Shown: positions 45,828 through 58,200 of the stretch, piece after piece | Layout of the letters: the number at the start of each line of letters is the position of its first letter | How positions within the stretch are numbered: the first letter of the stretch is position 1 | Assembly: GCA_037074705.1 (NCBI GenBank) | Contig: CM073591.1 | Span: 86,656,032 to 86,720,031 of the forward strand | DNA: 64,000 nt | Reading direction: 5' to 3' | Source of the DNA: Zhengitettix transpicula | Lineage: Eukaryota > Arthropoda > Insecta > Orthoptera > Tetrigidae | The notes under the pieces: model-generated | The model's input: the letters and a program-made list of their open reading frames with translations, nothing else | Database searches by the model: none | What the model was told of the DNA's origin: nothing | Program-made: the position numbers and the translations under genes

Positions 45828-46508
45828 TCCGGCGATTATTTATCGCTGCCGTCATAAGTTGAAGTAAATGATCGGTCAATAATCTCGGCGATAAAATTGT
45901 CGTGGAAGTTAGCGTGAGTAGTTGCTCAGTGCCTCTAGCGCTCAGCGATAAATTTATCGCCAATTGCAACTAGTGGCCTACGTAACCCATTGCATATTTG
46001 CACACAGGTCTGTTTTTCTTCCGCTGGAGTTATTTTCATTATTGATTTGAATTTTCGTATGGAAAGGTTTTTTTTTGCCTTCCTATCTTTTGTGTCCTTT
46101 TTTTTCATATTTCGAACATGAATAATTTGGGTGACATCATAGATAACGAAATACTTATTTCATTAATTGAAGAAAGGCCTGTGTTATGGGATGAAATCCT
46201 GAGCATATTTCGCGTCATCCTGCCTCAACTCTTCGAACAGCGTGTAGAAAGTTCCAACCTACTCCCTTCTTTCATTAATTGCATGAACCTAAATTAGTCG
46301 ATTTGTCTTCTCATTTTCATGCGACGACAAAATAACAATAATGCTAGAATCTGCTCTCTGTTAATTTCGAACTATACTGTTCATAGCACTCTCAACTGAG
46401 AATCGTACGACTGAAAATATATCTCTGAGATAATAATCGCTGAATGTGTAAGTCTCCCGATTTCTTTGGGCGTCGACGAAAATTTTGCCGCCGCGATGAA
46501 AATCACCC
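45828..46508. mobile_element. PIF/Harbinger-like non-autonomous element, 681 bp, TTA target duplication
   Basis: TTA flanks both sides (45825-45827 and 46509-46511). The ends are imperfect inverted repeats: left GGCGATTATTTATCGCTGCC, right (reverse-complemented) GGTGATTTTCATCGCGGCGG. The only coding remnant inside is MADF-like. It lies inside an R1 copy. Confidence 0.65.
46118..46297 (+). pseudogene. MADF-domain fragment (copy 3)
   Basis: ATG to TAG, 59 codons. MNNLGDIIDNEILISLIEER and PVLWDE match the first helix and Trp-Asp of MADF domains. After LWDE the frame loses similarity, which suggests truncation or a shift. It sits in the 681-bp TTA-flanked element. Confidence 0.55.
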
Positions 46509-46715
46509 TTATTGAAACCTCAATCATGTAGGTCGGGTTTTCCATACTTGTCCCTGATCCTTCCGATGACTCAAGGTTGGGATATTAATTGGGGACGTTG
46601 TATACCCGACTCCATACCTAGACCACATTTGGAGGCAGCTGAGCAAAAAGAGAACAAGGTAAACCTTCTGCGATCCCAGAAAATACACCTTTCAAAACCG
46701 ACATATGATCCTTAA

Positions 46716-48162
46716 TTAAGATTCTCTATTTAAATTCCAAGTATAAAAAATGAGATTACTGTCTCCTCTTCATCGTTTCCTTTTTATTCACTTTCTTAGC
46801 TCTTCTCTGATATTATTAAATTGTTCTTAAGTTTCTATAGTACTTATATTGATGTCTGTTAGTACATTAATTGTCATACAGCCATTATTAACTTTTTCTT
46901 TGATAACATAGAATTATATACAAGTGCAGCGATCGGAATATTCGACTCATTTTTATATTTTTGGCAAAACAAAATTTGTGTATCGCATTTGAACTTTGAC
47001 CAAACTTCTGCTTCCGGCGGCGGCAAAATGAACTACAGGTATTCCTTAACCAAATCACAGACTCGAGCGCCATCTGTTATCTAATCAATGCAACAACGCA
47101 GACAAATCAAAGGCGCACAATTTCATCAAAATTCGTGTAATTGGACCAGATTATCTTCATGTAATACTTCGTTCGTAACAATGATTAGTTAAAGTAAATT
47201 TGTAATTTATTTTTAAATTTATTTTATGGTGAGACGAACTTGCATAGAAAATTGTACTCTCACGATCTCGCATGCATTATTTAACGCCTATTAATTCCGA
47301 AACCTTTAAAGGTAGGTGAGTTTTTTTCTCAAACTTGGACTATAACAATAATTTATCTTTCATAGCAATAGAGGAACTAAACTAATACATTCTTATTAAT
47401 ATTAGTAACATATCTGGAGTCATACTCTAAAAAGTACAAAGTTTCTTTTAGGTATGCATATCTGATACGTAATTACTTTGAGTCATTGTATTTTACTAAA
47501 TTACCATTTCCTGAATTCGTATTTCGTCATCCTCAAAATCATATATGTAACTACATGGAAACATCACTTTAGAGCATTTCAGGTAGAAGGGAGTAACGCC
47601 ATTAAATATTTTCATTATAGCATAAACGTTAAGAAAAAACCTTTTGATTCAGAAGAGTCTGAATTGTTTTAGAACACGAATGCATAGCTTACCTCTTATG
47701 ACTCGGATTGTGATGTCGGATTTAAAAGTGACTATATGAGAGCGAGATCCACTTGTCTGAGATTGAAGCAAGTCTTGAAGAGTTTTCAAGCGATAAAATT
47801 GTGAAACGAGACCAACTTGAACGAAGGTGATAAGATTCACATAACAAATTTATCTATGGACTTATGATTGTCGCACGTGGAACTTATATCTGTAATACCC
47901 CATTAATATACTATATTTTAATTAATAACTTGCGTATTTGTCCGTGCTTTGAGAATGGAGATTTTCAATTGTATCTTTTTAAGATGAAGATGTTTTTTTA
48001 GCCTATCGGTAAATCGTATATATCCGTCACTTCTCACGAATTTATCACTTAATACAAAAGCGTAACGGGAGTCAACGTCCTAGCGCGCTCTTTCACTTTC
48101 GGAATGCCATTGATGAGCATATGTATTAGATCGCCTCTCAAGTACACACATTCACAAGAGAT
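46716..48162. other. No gene recognised
   Basis: AT-rich with no assignable content. Confidence 0.5.
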
Positions 48163-48510
48163 GTTCTCTGGCAGGCAGAACCGTTCCAATTGGAACAGTC
48201 GGCCAGCTGCCTCCTAAACTGCCCGAGGCACGGAGCAGGAATGCTGCGTCACCACAGAAACCTTCTCTCCCGCTATCGGACGGGCGTGGGAGAAGTATCC
48301 AATGCTCGACCAACCTGATGCAGGTTTTCTAGGGTTTGTCATGCATCACTTTTAGGCGAATGCCGGGTAGGATCCTTAAACTATAGCCCGTGGGCCCTAG
48401 TTAACCCTTGGCTACCTTATTCTACCTTCCGCATCCCCCCTTTCAAATCCCTTCATATGCTATTAAAGGGTGGTTGCCACCATGTGGATTACCCTCATGT
48501 AGCCTGTTAC
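48163..48510 (-). repeat. R1 interspersed repeat, copy 7
   Basis: Minus orientation. CTCTGGCAGGCAGAACC (tail hairpin part), TCGGCCAGCTGCCTCC, ACCTGATGCAGGTTTTCTAG, GGGTAGGATCCTTAAAC, GGGTGGTTGCCACCATG and AGCCTGTTAC. The middle of the tail is deleted. Confidence 0.88.
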
Positions 48511-51250
48511 TTTTAAAAAAAGTGCACATATTCATTCATTGTATTTAATTATATACTAACCCAATACCGTTGTCAACGCAACAGCCGATGTGGAAACGTA
48601 ATTGTAGGAGCCCTAATTTTACTGTTGCTTCTGCAACAACTCATTATTTAAATGGTAATATGAACTGGTTCCTCTTTTGAAAATAGTAAATCTTGATTAT
48701 GTTGAACGACAAAGCTGCCATATCTTTTTCCGCTTTCCTGCATTTCAGACATTCAACTTTAATTATGTTTTAGTTAATTTAACGACGTGTAATGGTAGAT
48801 CCACGTTTAATATACAGACACAGACGGTTGACGTCCTTCCCAACGTTTCTAAAATTTTAATTTTTCTGTGACGTCGTCCCTCGACTATTTTTTTAATCTT
48901 GAAATCACAAACGTGGCACACATCGTGCGTCACTTTTGTCACATTTAGAGCTTTACAGCAGGATATTATAAATGTGTTACTTTTATACCATTTAAGCAGT
49001 CCCACGATGCATAATGCAACGGTCGTCGGTCAAGGTATCAGTAATTCTATGGACCTCCTTCAGGTAGAATCTATCGGGAGACGGTGAAGTACAATAATGT
49101 AGTAATAAATGATCTTATGCATTGGTGCAGAGTTTGTATATACTTCTTACACCTCAATTTGTATCTGAACCGCAGTAAATATTTTTGAAAAAAAGTGAAA
49201 TTATTCCACGCAACGTGTAACAACCATCATTTTATACAACTTCACGTAGATTAAAGGTGAAATAAAACCGCTACAAAAAATCACATTTCTCAATAGTGAT
49301 GCTTCAATTCAAATTTTCCGTTGTTTGTTATATAATTAACAGATTTATCAATCCAACAATCGAGTTGCATGGAAACGGGCGTGCAGAACCAAAACAACGG
49401 AGTACCTTATCTCAGTCATAATCGTGTCGGTTCTATCTTACGAGGTAAATCACACATCAAGATTGTCGCTTTACAAACGAAACAAACCAGTCACACTTGA
49501 GATAATGGGAATTTACGTTCTGCAAAATTTGTATTGTAACGTTTTGCACAATAGTTTCCTTACAATATCCAAAATCCAAAGCTTATTAAAGTTAAGCAGC
49601 TTCAATTCTGCCGTATAGCAGATGAATTATCCTCGCTTTTAGTGAAATGAATGACCGCAACTTTATAACACAGATATAGATTTATTTTTATTATTTAGAT
49701 TTAAATTTATTATACATTCCATTAGTCCTCGGTCGAGGAAAAAGGATACGTCTTAATATAAGATTATAAAATTATAAAACTTACAAAGTTAGAAAACAAA
49801 CATTCTACTTTACAAAAAATAATTAGTTTAAAACAATGTTAAATATATTAATATAATAGTAATTAAAAATATGATAACTATATTAATCTTCAATTTTCAT
49901 TCGGGGGAGCTTCCAGCAGTAAATCTTACTTCGATTCCCGTCGAACATGGAAAATAAAATTTGTCGGCATTTAAATACTGCAAGATTAGAATCGTAAAAT
50001 AATATCTGAACTTGATAGGGTACCAGCAAAGAGGATTTAATCAGTCCTTACTATCTACGAACTCTTTCAGCGAGTAATATGCTCCATTAATTAACAAAGA
50101 TTTATAACTCTTTATAAATAAATTTAGTATAGTTTTTTTCGTTCGGAAGACTATTGTATAGATTTATTTCGGAATAACGAATGCTTGATTCAAAAAGGCT
50201 TAGGCGATGTTTTTCAATGCGGAGTTAAGAGAAATTTCTAGTGTTGTATAAATTATTTTCTTCGTTAGGGCATATAAATTACAAGTGCTATATGCATAAA
50301 AATTTTCCATGGATTATAGGCACGAGTCAGCGGATCAAAATAATCGACAACAAGATGCTATCCTTCCACAAATGTCACGCTCAAACTTACCATTTACTAC
50401 TGCTGATAAAACCACGAAACGTCTAATAATAATCTTCATTTTCTCTTACCTGACACCCCGCCTTTTACGAGGAATTTCCTTTCCGTTGCATTAAATATAT
50501 CTTTTATCTTTCCTTTCGTCCTGTTAATTTTAAGAGACAATTACTTTACCTTTTATTACGACGGAGTAGACGGTAGTAGCCTCAAATACAAAGAAACGTG
50601 TTAGCTTACAAATATTTATTAATATTTTCAAGAATGAGTATACAATATTTAGCGTAACTTTAAAATGTTAGCCATCATTAGGTGGCATTTCCATATTTTG
50701 TATTGTAATAAGTCATGAGTAACATAATTTATTCCATATTTTAGGCCCGTGAAAATTACGTAAAAATATATTCTGTGGGTATTTATTGAATTTGGTACGT
50801 AGGATAGTGTATTTCTTTGACACTGGGAGGATCGCAAAAAAATTAACACAGGGGTGAATACATATTTGATTGGGTGTGCGAGACAATCTGAATATAAAAA
50901 ATATTAAATATGGTCGGTATATAGAAGAACACTATATTAAATTCTGAAATATAATACATTTACCAGTGTTATTGAATTTTGAACATTAGTAATAAAAGCA
51001 AAATGCTATTGGGAAGTTTTAATCGTAGCGTCTATTTTGTTGGCATATATTTAACCTATTTTTAAGCTTAAGATTAAAATCAGGGAAGGTGTTGCTGATT
51101 TGTTGATGACAATTTGAAACAGATGAGAAATTTTATCTGCATCAAAGTTAGTTGATCTTCAGAGGAGAGGGAATAAGTGTTTCAACATTTTATTTTATAC
51201 TGTGGAAAATATTTTTTGAATATGTTTAAACTTGTGGTCAGTTTGTATAT
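48511..51250. other. No gene recognised (between genes A and B)
   Basis: AT-rich. Short frames near 48.7-49.1 kb on both strands are mutual shadows without recognisable domains. Confidence 0.45.
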
Positions 51251-51254
51251 ATTT

Positions 51255-51345
51255 CCAACGGTTAGAAGATGACAGAGCTTGTCGAAACGTCGCGGTACGT
51301 ACATTGGTACCCGTGTGAAACCCGAGAACTCTTTCTGCAAATGTT
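51255..51345 (+). other. Retroelement 3'-end-like motif
   Basis: AGAAGATGACAGAGCTTGTC, GAAACGTCGCGGTACG and TGTGAAACCCGAGAACT in this order. A similar order (AGAAGATGTCAGAGAAAGTC, GAAACGGCGC, GCCCGAGAATT) occurs at 56320-56385. Such GAAGATG..TCGAAACGTCG blocks are common near retroelement 3' ends in arthropods. The family was not determined. Confidence 0.4.
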
Positions 51346-52041
51346 AATTGCTTAAATTTTGTTTTTACAGAGGAACGTTGATAATTTGTAAATCTGGAAA
51401 GAATTGATTTATGTCATATAAATAGCGTTTGTAAGAAATAGATATAATATTACATTGGGTTATTAGCGATTATAACATCACAATCTGAATTATCATCCAG
51501 TTACATGAACAAGAATTAATATACTTACAGATTTATTGATAGACTAGGAATTAATTTTTATCATCCAGAAAATACAATTCAATATAAAGTTCCTATTTAG
51601 TTTCACCTTAATTTAAAAATTTGTCTGTATAATTGACTTTCTCGTGTCACAGTAACGGATTTTGTTCGACGCTCTGTTCAGCGTGGAAAACATGTAATTT
51701 TTATTTTCAAGTAAATTGTATTAAAAAAAGATTATCTGTTTTTTACCGCTTTCAAATCAAATATAGAATTTCCAATCATCTTGTTACTTAAAATATGGAA
51801 CATTTGAGAAATTTGAATGAAATTGGCATATTTTATATATATGTATACAACTACGTTCTGTGAGTTGTATGTAGTTAGAATATTGAAGCAGATCCGAAAT
51901 GAGTTCAATTTTTTTATGCGATTGAATCAATGGATAATGTACTAAACATATTTTAGCCCAGTGCGACTTTATCCATTACACAGGAAGCAGGTATCAAATG
52001 AATTTTGGAAGGAAATAAATAAGGATTTAATAAATTGCTGT
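51346..52041. other. No gene recognised (just downstream of gene A)
   Basis: AT-rich with no assignable content. Confidence 0.5.
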
Positions 52042-52047
52042 TTTATT
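52042..52047 (-). terminator. Gene A candidate poly(A) signal
   Basis: AATAAA on the minus strand about 55 bp past the stop codon, within TAAAATAAAAC. Its position is good, but the hexamer is common in AT-rich DNA. Confidence 0.5.
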
Positions 52048-52100
52048 TTATAAGAAGCTTTGGTCATAATAGTAGTAGCAGACATTTTATCTGTGAGAAA

Positions 52101-52252
52101 CTAGTCTACAGAAAGCTGCCTGAAGGAACCTTCAAGCCCAAATAGGTCTTGTTGCGTCTTTGGTTTTCCGGGCCGCTTCGATTCAATGGAACAGTATTGC
52201 TCGTCGTCCTTAAAAAAATCCTTATAGCTTTCGACGCGCTTCTTCCACGGAC
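52101..52252 (-). CDS. Gene A exon 6 (terminal), stop codon
   Basis: 152 bp from acceptor CTTTACAG| to TAG at 52101-52103. It encodes [20 protein letters not shown], then [20 protein letters not shown] and LSVD. The intron before it is only 256 bp, against about 8 kb in gene B. Confidence 0.9.
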
Positions 52253-55200
52253 CTGTAAAGACAGTAGCTAGATAATTAAAACCTCATATTTCATTAGTAC
52301 CTTATCTTGGCAATACATTTGTCAAAATTAAGAAATTAAGAACTCAAGAACGACACGCAAAATAATTCTATGGAAATAAACTCGATGCTGTTCAAATCTC
52401 TACGTATTGTTTAATTCCGTTGAATGCGAGTTTAAAATATTGTTAAGTTTTGGTTGTTGTATTAAGATTACTGTTTAACGTAAAACGTGCGAATAATGTA
52501 ACTTACTTATTATGCTTTCGATCGAACCTCCGTCGCCTCCATATTCTGCAGGTAGAATACTTTTGGGCACATACTCATACAAAGTCTCCATGTTGGTGTG
52601 AACTCGCAGCTGAAAAAATGATAGGGAATATTATTTTCATATTTTCTGCCTTTGACATACGTTAAGAGTTGTCCGCTATTTCTAGTGGAATAGTCAGCCA
52701 GCTGCCTCCTAAACTGGTCAAGGCACGGAGAGGGGAATGCTGCGAACCCACAGCAAACCCCTCTCCCGCCATCGGAAGGGCTAGGGACAAGTACCAAATG
52801 GCCAAACTACCTGATGCAGGTTTTTATAGGATTTTCCCGGCATCACTTTTAGGCGAATTGTCGGGTAGGATCCTTAACCTACAGCCCGGGGGTCCTGGTT
52901 AACCCTTCGCTACCTTCCTCTACCTTTCCGCATCCCCCCTTACAAATCCCTTTCCTATGCAATAAGAGGAGAGGGGCCACTATATAGATTACCCTATATG
53001 TAGCCTGTATTCTTCTTCTTCTCTTCCCCATACGTGCTTCCTTTGGGGATCCCTTTTCTTCTCTCCGTTTGTGAACTAAGGTTACCACAAGCCGTGGCAC
53101 TTAGGCCTCATTTTAGAGGTGTATCATCCGGTGTCGCAGGCCGTGGGCATACGGTAAGATTTGTTCAATGTTCCCAATATAAAAGTCGGTTAGATGGGGT
53201 AGAATGACACGAGCGCCCGCCTATATCTCATATATATAATAAATTATTTACTTTAAAATTTTGATATGAATGAACCGTTTTATTAACCTTTCGATCTTTT
53301 AAAATTGATGTAATTTGGTTATATAAAATTGATAATGATACTTCACATCTTTATCAGGAAGCGATAATTAAGGTCATTTAGAATATAGAATTTAATTATT
53401 GTAAATATTAAATTACTTTGTCGCCTTTGACATTAAACGACTGACGTGACATACAATCAGTAATCGTAATTATTAGATATTACTCGTTAATACCAATTCT
53501 TTTTACTTTAGCAAATAAGAAAGCATATGTTTATTTTAAAGGGCAATTTTAATTATAGTTCATTCGCATTTCAGTTGAAAATATCTTCTTTTGAATATTG
53601 CAGCATACTGAAATCGTCAATGTGTCATCAAAAAGTCTGTCACTCTTAATCTGTGATATTATTATACATACCACTGTGAACAAAAAGTAAGGTGAATTTA
53701 TTTAGAAAATATAAATTCTTTATTTATTCTTCCAAATCAATTTCATCCCCTTCAAAGTAATCCCAGTCCGATAAAACGCACTTTTTCCAACGCTTTTTCC
53801 AGTCCTCGAAACAGTCGGAATAGCCGTTTTCCGGTATAGCCTTCAAGACCGTCTTCGATTCGGTTTTTATCTCCTCAATCGTGTCAAAACGGCGTACCCT
53901 CATTGGCCTTTTGAGTCTGCTGAATTGCCAGAAGTCGCACGAAGCCAAATCAGGCGAATACGGTGGTTGCGGAACGATATGAGTCGTGTTTTGAACAAAA
54001 AAGTCTTGCAGAACCAAAGCAATAAGACATGGTGCATTATCGTGATGAAGGAACCAAGAGATGTTCACCCATAATTCCGGCCGTTTCAGACGAATAGCTT
54101 CACGCAAACGACGCATATCGCTCAAAAAATATTCTTTGTTGACAGTTTGGCCCGGCGGAAGGAATTCATAGTGCACCACACCACGATAATCAAAGAAAAC
54201 TGTCTACAGGACCTTGACTTTGCCGTGGTCTTTTCGGTCTTGCTTCACCTTTTGCACGATATTCGCTGGATTAGTCGGTGGTTTCAGTGGCGTATGCGTA
54301 ATTCCAAGTCTCGTCTCCATTTCCATTTCAAGTGGTCCTGATAGTCAAACAGCGAAGCTTCACACACATCAACGCGACGCTTTATTTTTACAAAAAATTG
54401 AGCGATTTTGGCACCAATCGAGACTTGACGAGTTTGAGACACAAAACATTCTTCAAAATGGTTTGGGCTGAGCCAAATGATATTCCAACACTATCAGCGA
54501 GATCTCTAATTGTCCATAGACGATTTTCAAGCACAAAATCTTTGATATTATTGACGTGGCCCTCGTCGGTAGACGTTGATGGTCGTCCACAGCGCGGTTC
54601 GTCTCCAACGTGTTCTCGGCCCACTTTCAACTCGTTGTACCACTTATAAACGTTTTTCGTGCCATAATTTGATCACCAAAGGACTTTCGCAACATTTTGA
54701 ACGTGTCCGCACAAGAATATTCGTTCCGCAAACAAAATTTGATGCAAGTTCTTTGCTCAACAAATCAACCATTGCAAAAATCGAAGAATTCACTTTTGGT
54801 TGTTTACAAAAACACGTGTAACTCGGAGATAATTAAATCTTTTAACAAACAGACGCTTGGCAAATATTATAGACAGTTCTACCAACCTAGGGAAAAAAAT
54901 TTACCTGCCTTCCTAATACCCGGAAATTTTAAATGACAATTTCACCTTACTTTTTGATCATATTCAGATAATAGATAAAAGTTCAACAACTGCCTTCAAT
55001 TCTTCTCAAGATTATTTAGCGGCGAGACAATGTTAGTCTAAGAAGAGTTACAGTTAATGATAAGAAAGTCTATTTCGAGGACCTTATTTAAAAGTTACTG
55101 CGACGTCAAGAATAGAAACTAACCTTTGTAGTTGAACATTTTTCATTACCTTTATTTGAATGAACGAAACGACGCTAAATCGCATTGTTTGGCATTAGGT

Positions 55201-58200
55201 AAACGAAAAATAGTTCGTGGAACAATCGCTTCAGGAGGCCAGGGGTGTTTGGAAAAATTATTGTAATGAATCCCAGCTCTGATTTTGTGTCTTCATTCGT
55301 GTAATTTTTTTAATATTTTGCGCAGTAATATCGATATTATTACTTTAGGTCGAAAAACTTGAGTACAGATTGACAGAAAGTGTAAGTATAGGGAAGTCTA
55401 TTTCAAATTTCTTTTGTCACTAAAAAAATTGAAGAAATAATTTTTCACGTACTTTTATGATTGCCGTAGTACATTTTAATGTCATCAACAGCAGCACAAA
55501 TTTAATAGACTTACCCTTTTCTTTATTTTCTCTTTCATGAGAGCTTTAAATATATTCATCACAGTTTCATAACGAGGAGGAACATTAACGTAGTGTACTC
55601 CTTGTGGTCTCAGTGGATATCCATCCTGCAGACATATGATTAATAAAACAAATGTGTATTGATACTTATTAAACATTTACATTCTATAATGCTAAATAAA
55701 GGTTTTGGAAGCAAAAAAAGGCTTTATTTGTTTTTTCTGGTTTCTTAATTTTTATAAGAATTATTTATCATTGGTTATTATTTTTATAACACTGAAACGA
55801 TGACTTATTACTTTTCTATACTACTAAGAGAATTAACCACTATAAATGTTTATTGATAAATAATTTTACTAATTTTGCCTATTTTCCAATATTATACCAA
55901 TAATAAACGAGGATCAACACTAAGAAATTAGCAGACTGCAAAGCTTGCCTCCTTCTGTAAACACCGAAAGTTTTTAAAGGGTCAAAATAACAAAATTATT
56001 GCATCGCCAATATATCACACCGACTTTGTAACATCCAAGTAGCCGTGGCCGTGACTGCAGCTTTGTGGCATTCGCTTTTACGATATTTGTCAATACTTAC
56101 GTAATCTATCGACTCTGCTAAAGTTAACTAAAACAAGAAATTACTCAGATTCCTTAGAAACATGCTCAAAAAAAAAAAAATTGGCTTCACAGGACGCAAA
56201 AAGAAAAATAATATTAAATCTCGTGTAAATTTGTCAAAATAAATACGTCACTTGCAGAATTTATAAATTAATTAGCTAGGAAATTATGTAGGCTGGAAAG
56301 TATAATTTTACTTCGCCAGAAGATGTCAGAGAAAGTCATCGAAACGGCGCTCTACCTTAATTCTACTCGAGCCCGAGAATTGTTTATACGAACAATACAC
56401 CGAGAAAAGTTTTAATATTTTTTAATATAATCTGATATAACACCACTTTTCATACACTCATACACGCGAGTTGTGTTCATTCCTCCAAAACGCCTGAACC
56501 AACCTCACCAGCAACATCAGGAAGAAAACTTGTGATGACGCTATAAGAGTTAGTGTAATTCACTCATCCAATAGCATAACACATTATCATTATCAACGTT
56601 TTGAACTTTAATGCCAATAATAAAGATATAAACAGTTCTAAAAATGCATACATTTTATAGTACTCGTAATTTATGCGGTAAGTATATTGATAGTTTCGAG
56701 GTAATGGAGACGGCAACAACTCAGTTTAGTTACAGTTTTATAAAACATTGTTGCGAAGCACGCATATTTAATTCATTGGTGTAGTAAAAGCGAGAAAGAA
56801 ATACGTGAGATACCTGGAAAGTGACCATTAGCTTCTTGATCACAGAAGGAGTCATTTGTACTGCGTGGCCCAACGTTACATCCTTCAGGTCGAGAATTGT
56901 AACTTCTCCACAGACGACTTGCCTATCGTCTTCTTGCAAGACAATGTCGGCGTTCATGAAGCTTACTTTGAACTGACTTTCAATAGTTATGGTACTAGGA
57001 TCACACATAGCAGGTCTAATTATCATCACAGAACGACCCTCAGAATCGGGTTTTGGAAGATTCAGATACACTCTGGAAGGAAAATTATATAATTAGAATT
57101 TTGTTTGCAGAAGTTTAAACCGTGTATTTATGTTACTTCACAGTCTATTGTGTTATAATGGAATCGGTAATGATTCTATAATTAATATTTATATATTTTT
57201 TATCTGCAATGAAAATTGGGTTACTTAGAACTCATTGACCAAGTTTCATTATTTTTTTCTTTAATAGTTTTCGTAGTGTCATCGACAGCATTATATCTAC
57301 TTTTGACAACAAAGAATTTGTGTACCTATCAATACATTATATTTAAAAAGAAAAGCTACTTCGACGGACTGAATTTTCAAACGGTAAATGACAATTCAAG
57401 ATACCCGCCGAGAAAAGCCGTTTAACGATTTTGCTATAAAATGGACAAAATACCTCCTCAAAATGTTAAAATCACGTTTTTTTAACGATCGCCAATTAGT
57501 CTCATGCTTAATAAACCTCGAATCCTATACATCATCGTTATCAATTACCATCGAAATACGTCCACACGTTTTCTTGTAAATAGCAAATAAAATACAAGTT
57601 TTTAAATAACTGCCATTTTTATTTCACGATGAAGGATGGTAATTTAATATTGCAAAGAATATTATTACGGATCTGTGTAAGAACGACGAAAAGTTTCATT
57701 AAAATCGGTCCGACAATTTTCTGTGCAAAGGGAACAATGTTAGCGTGACTGAAATACAGGAATTTAGTTAGATCATACCGGTTCGGATTCCCTTAAACAT
57801 GTAACGTAAAGTCATACTAAAATCGATCGAGCCTAAGTATTGCCAAAAGTAAGAGTTATTTTATTTATAAATATGACGTAAAACAAATGTTAAATTTTTA
57901 GGATTTTTTTTTTTTTATTTTTAGGGCAACAGGCTACATGAGGGTAATCCACTTTGGGCAACTCCCCTTTAATAGCATAGGAAGGGATTTGAAAGGGGGG
58001 ATGCGGAAGGGTAGAGGAAGGTAGCCAAGGGTTAACTAGGGCCCCCGGGCTATATTTTAAGGATCCTACCCGGCATTCGCCTAAAGGAATGCAGGGAAAA
58101 CCTTAGAAAAACCTGCATCGGGTAGGTCGGGCATTGGGTACTTGTCCCACGCCCTTCCGATAGCGGGAGAGGAGTTTGCTGTGGGGACGCAGCATTCCCT

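Larger units (their letters stand above)
45745..46715 (+). repeat. R1 interspersed repeat, copy 6, split by a Harbinger element
   Basis: The left part (45745-45824) has GGATTCGGAAGGG and AGGTAGCAACGGCTTAAC. The right part (46512-46715) resumes with GAAACCTCAATCATGTAGGT, CTTCCGATG, GGAGGCAGCTG and a degenerate tail. Quite diverged from the other copies. Confidence 0.65.

Noticed and set aside
52669..53100. Overlapping frames on both strands near exon 5 of gene A
   Set aside because: They lie entirely in R1 sequence and do not join to gene A exons in frame.
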